From: UMGS902 sp045580835 | GTDB lineage: Bacteria > Bacillota > Clostridia > Oscillospirales > CAG-272 | DNA length: 7,259 nt | Direction of reading: 5' to 3' | NCBI GenBank assembly: GCA_045580835.1 | Contig: JAZNOM010000070.1 | Span: 1-7,259, forward strand | Shown here: positions 5,440 to 7,259 of the stretch, piece by piece | Numbering within the stretch: the first letter of the stretch is position 1 | Layout of the letters: each line of letters opens with the position of its first letter | Position numbers and translations under genes: made by a program | Notes under the pieces: generated by a model | The model's database searches: none | The model's input: the letters and a program-made list of their open reading frames with translations, nothing else | Told to the model about the DNA's origin: nothing

Positions 5440-6094
5440 TGTTCATCCTCTTTTCAATATAATTTGAGAGCATCATAAGCGCAGAAATAATAACGAGATA
5501 GAATACTGCTACAACGATATATGTTTCAAAGAAGCGGTAGTTCATACCGATACCCTTCTTTGCATTATTAACGATTTCATTAAGGCTGATTACAGATACA
5601 ATAGACGTATCCTTAACAGTGATGATAAACTGGTTTACCATCGAGGGTATTGCAATTTTAAACGCCTGCGGCAAAACAACCTTTATCATGGTCTTGAACG
5701 CAGAAAGGCCGAGAGAACGAGCCGCCTCCGTCTGACCTACGGGAACCGCCTGAATACCGCCGCGGATAATCTCGGAGAGGTATGCGCCCGCATTAAGAGT
5801 AAGTGTTACAAATCCCGATACGTAGGGAGAAGGAATAATGCCGGGGAAAAACTGGGGAATGGCATAGAAAACGAAAAATGCCTGAACGATCATCGGTGTG
5901 CCGCGGATAATCCAAACATAAGTCTTGGAAATCGCACGGAGTACCGGATTTTTAGACAAGCCCATAAGGCAGGACACAAATCCCACCAAAAGACCGGCAA
6001 ATATTGAAATAAGCGCAATTGAAATGGTAGTCTTTGTACCCTCAAACAACAGCGGCAGAGTATCACTGAATACTCTCGTAAAATCCAAATTCAT
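5423..6094 (-). CDS. Polar amino-acid ABC importer permease (GlnP/HisM family)
   Basis: 223 aa integral membrane protein forming the translocation pore, probably as a homodimer because only one permease gene is present. It has about five hydrophobic spans (roughly 23-45, 60-82, 92-110, 145-170, 190-210). The HisM/GlnP hallmark RGTPMIVQ is at 64-71, and the ATPase-docking EAA loop EAARSLGLSAFKTMIKVVLP at 123-142 is complete. The charged C-terminal tail (EKRMNNERKG) lies in the overlap with the ATPase gene. The start ATG (6092-6094) has only a weak GAGTGGAAA upstream, so initiation may be modest compared with the binding-protein gene, which fits the intervening hairpin. The closest family members import glutamine, glutamate, histidine, arginine or cystine; which applies is not visible here. 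Confidence 0.95.
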   Translation of the reverse strand: MNLDFTRVFSDTLPLLFEGTKTTISIALISIFAGLLVGFVSCLMGLSKNPVLRAISKTYVWIIRGTPMIVQAFFVFYAIPQFFPGIIPSPYVSGFVTLTLNAGAYLSEIIRGGIQAVPVGQTEAARSLGLSAFKTMIKVVLPQAFKIAIPSMVNQFIITVKDTSIVSVISLNEIVNNAKKGIGMNYRFFETYIVVAVFYLVIISALMMLSNYIEKRMNNERKG

Positions 6095-6125
6095 ATTTCC
6101 ACTCTTCTAATCTAAACAGTAAAAT

Positions 6126-6159
6126 TTAGCATGATGCCGCTTTCGCGGCACCATGCTAA
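6126..6159 (-). promoter_or_regulatory. Intercistronic GAAA-tetraloop hairpin between binding-protein and permease genes (attenuator or mRNA-stability element)
   Basis: On the minus-strand transcript, 15 base pairs form with a single G-U wobble, closed by a GAAA (GNRA) tetraloop on a C-G pair. Read on the plus strand the same position is an A-C mismatch, so the structure is best as minus-strand RNA. It begins 26 bases after the binding-protein stop. It is followed only by AAATTTTACTG, a poor U-tract, so it is more likely a leaky terminator or a 3'-end stabiliser than a full stop. Confidence 0.75.
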
Positions 6160-6185
6160 CCGATAGCAATTTTTAAAGGGGGTAA

Positions 6186-6950
6186 TTACATGCCGTACTT
6201 TGCAAGAATTTCGTCGTACTTACCGTTTGCCTTGATGTTTTCAAGACCCTTGTTGAACATCTCGATAAGCTCGGGGTTCTGACCCTTGTTAACTGCAAAG
6301 CCGTAAGGAGCGGGGTTGATAACTTCGCCAACGGTCTTGAGGTTAACTTCGCCATTCTTGATAGCGGTACCGATAACTGCACGGTCCTCAAAGCATGCTA
6401 CGCAGGAACCCTGTGCAACTGCCTGATACATTTCTACAGAACCCTCAAACATGGTGGTGGTGTAGCCGTACTTTTCCTTGTTTGCTTCAGCAAATTCAAG
6501 ACCCATGGTACCAGCCTTGGTAGCAACTACCTTGCCGGCGAGGTCTTCGAGAGAGTCGATGTCACTGTCAGCAGCAACAACCATGATCTGACCGTCTTCA
6601 AAGTAACCAACGGAGAAGTCGAAAATCTCTTCGCGCTCGGGCTTAATGGTCATGCCGGCAATAACGCCGTCAGCCTGACCTGCCTGAACCTGACCGAGAG
6701 CAGCATCAAAGCCTACGTTAGCCATTTCATACTTAAAGCCCTGGTCTTCAGCGATAGCAGCCATAATGTCCATATCAACGCCTACGTAGGTGTTGGTCTC
6801 TGCATCGAGGTATTCAAAAGGAGCAAATGCGTTGTCGGATGCGATCTTGTATACCTTGTCGCCGCCCTTATCTGCGCCGCAGGAAGCGAGGCAACCGAGA
6901 GCCATAACAGCTACAAGCATAACTGCAAGAATCTTAACAATGTTTTTCAT
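6186..6950 (-). CDS. Polar amino-acid ABC importer substrate-binding lipoprotein, family 3 (GlnH-like)
   Basis: 254 aa. It captures an amino acid outside the cell and delivers it to the permease. The lipoprotein signal peptide ends LASC (Cys24), followed by a short Gly/Asp/Lys linker. Family 3 features appear in order: FAPFEYLD (42-49), YVGVDMDIMAAIAE (55-68), the AGMTIKPERE motif with Arg106 placed to bind the ligand carboxylate, the FDFSVGYF strand (110-117), the LAGKVVATKAGT hinge (137-148), and FEDRAVIG with Asp189 where GlnH-type proteins hold the ligand amino group. The C-terminal NGKYDEILAKYGM is typical. Arg106 and Asp189 support binding of an alpha-amino acid; side-chain preference is undetermined. 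The ATG has AAAGGAAA about 10 bases upstream. It is the first gene of the operon, behind a strong sigma-A promoter, and precedes the intercistronic hairpin. Confidence 0.96.
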   Translation of the reverse strand: MKNIVKILAVMLVAVMALGCLASCGADKGGDKVYKIASDNAFAPFEYLDAETNTYVGVDMDIMAAIAEDQGFKYEMANVGFDAALGQVQAGQADGVIAGMTIKPEREEIFDFSVGYFEDGQIMVVAADSDIDSLEDLAGKVVATKAGTMGLEFAEANKEKYGYTTTMFEGSVEMYQAVAQGSCVACFEDRAVIGTAIKNGEVNLKTVGEVINPAPYGFAVNKGQNPELIEMFNKGLENIKANGKYDEILAKYGM

Positions 6951-6969
6951 GATAAAAATTTCCTTTCAT

Positions 6970-6985
6970 GCTTATTTTTATAAGC
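6970..6985 (-). promoter_or_regulatory. Small hairpin at the 5' end of the ABC operon transcript
   Basis: GCTTAT and ATAAGC form a 6-bp stem with a 4-base loop, located between the predicted transcription start (near 6988) and the RBS (about 6963-6968). A stem at the very 5' end of an mRNA can protect it from decay; it could instead be an operator half-site pair. Short and AT-rich, so chance is possible. Confidence 0.4.
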
Positions 6986-6994
6986 GTATGACTC

Positions 6995-7023
6995 ATAATA
7001 TCATCTAAAATTCATTTTGTCAA
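6995..7023 (-). promoter_or_regulatory. Sigma-A promoter of the amino-acid ABC importer operon
   Basis: Minus strand: consensus TTGACA (7018-7023), a 17-base spacer, TATTAT (6995-7000), with an extended -10 TG one base upstream of the hexamer. A strong match. The leader is about 37 bases with no room for a riboswitch or T-box. Confidence 0.88.
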
Positions 7024-7116
7024 CCCATAAAGCCCATTTTTTAATAAAAATTACGATATTTTTGCAAGAAAAAGGACAAGTTGTTGCATTTTTGCGTTGT
7101 TTTGCGAAAAAGAAAA

Positions 7117-7135
7117 GGTAAATTAATGTTTATAA
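7117..7135. repeat. Third copy of the repeat terminus
   Basis: GGTAAATTAATGTTTATAA is identical over 19 bases to the right terminus of copy A read on the minus strand (136-154), and ACTAA follows in both after a one-base offset. Bases further right do not match copies A or B, so this is either the end of a different element sharing the same terminal repeat or a solo remnant. The 7024-7116 stretch to its left is AT-rich, and I see nothing in it. Confidence 0.6.
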
Positions 7136-7147
7136 TACTAAATCCTC

Positions 7148-7180
7148 GTAAAAAAGACGGACATGCGCCGGCTTTTTTAC
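7148..7180. terminator. Bidirectional terminator-like hairpin
   Basis: GTAAAAAAG (7148-7156) pairs with CTTTTTTAC (7172-7180); after one mismatch CGG (7158-7160) pairs with CCG (7168-7170), leaving a 7-base loop. The A-tract/GC-core/T-tract layout matches the other terminators in the window. With the leftward ABC operon starting at 6950, it would serve a leftward gene or transcript entering from beyond the right edge. Confidence 0.65.
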
Positions 7181-7183
7181 TCC

Positions 7184-7259
7184 TTAAAAACCGCGTGCGG
7201 TCGAGCACGGCGCGAGCGAACGGTTTTGCTCCACTTCAAAATGCTTGCATTTTGAAGTG
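7184..7259 (-). other. Palindrome-rich stretch at the right edge; possible 3' end of a gene or repeat element
   Basis: Four nested or neighbouring inverted repeats occur: AAAACCG/CGGTTTT (7187-7193 with 7221-7227), CGTGC/GCACG (7194-7198 with 7205-7209), GAGC/GCTC (7214-7217 with 7228-7231), and a perfect 13-bp pair CACTTCAAAATGC/GCATTTTGAAGTG (7232-7244 with 7247-7259) that may continue past the edge. One minus-strand frame stays open from the edge to a TAA at 7184-7186, with 24 codons visible, so the 3' end of a leftward gene followed by its terminator is possible. The amount of palindromy argues instead for a structured RNA or repeat element. The sequence is more GC-rich than the adjacent 7024-7140. 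I cannot decide between these readings. Confidence 0.4.

Noticed and set aside
6951..7116. Riboswitch, T-box or amino-acid leader upstream of the ABC operon
   Set aside because: The consensus promoter leaves a leader of only about 37 bases, with a small hairpin and RBS; there is no room for an aptamer or antiterminator.

Overview
The window looks like chromosomal DNA from an endospore-forming, low-to-moderate-GC Clostridia bacterium, probably an anaerobic gut lineage. The reasons are a recognisable spoVAC gene with a sigma-G-type promoter, Gram-positive lipoprotein signal peptides (Cys after LASC, LVSC or FASC), strong AGGAGG/AAAGGAG ribosome-binding sites, TTGACA-17-TATxAT promoters, and A-tract/T-tract bidirectional terminators. 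Genus cannot be assigned from the sequence alone. All six genes are complete; no tRNA, rRNA, CRISPR array, transposase or integrase gene is visible.

Left block (1-4657). A 4.4-kb segment is bracketed by two inverted copies of a non-coding, MITE-like repeat (1-154, running off the left edge, and 4493-4657); 129 bp of the two copies are perfectly identical in inverted orientation. Between them lie: a family 1 (carbohydrate-type) solute-binding lipoprotein on the minus strand with no permease genes nearby; a divergent plus-strand regulator with a LacI-like ligand-binding domain and a C-terminal HTH; a minus-strand lipoprotein of unknown function built from two similar halves; and a stand-alone spoVAC. 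The 194-bp gap between the solute-binding protein and the regulator holds opposed promoters with a perfect 10-bp inverted repeat between their -35 boxes, which suggests that the regulator controls this pair.

Right block (4678-7023). A complete polar amino-acid ABC importer operon is read leftward from one good sigma-A promoter: family 3 binding lipoprotein, membrane permease, ATPase, then a terminator. A 15-bp GAAA-tetraloop hairpin lies between the binding-protein gene and the permease gene and may set the usual excess of binding protein over membrane components.

Right edge (7024-7259). No convincing gene is present. There is a third copy of the repeat terminus (7117-7135), a bidirectional terminator hairpin, and a densely palindromic stretch running off the edge.

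No dramatic new system is evident. The most interesting points are the inverted repeat family, the regulator with its HTH at the unexpected end beside an orphan binding protein, and the isolated spoVAC whose -35 element abuts a repeat insertion.
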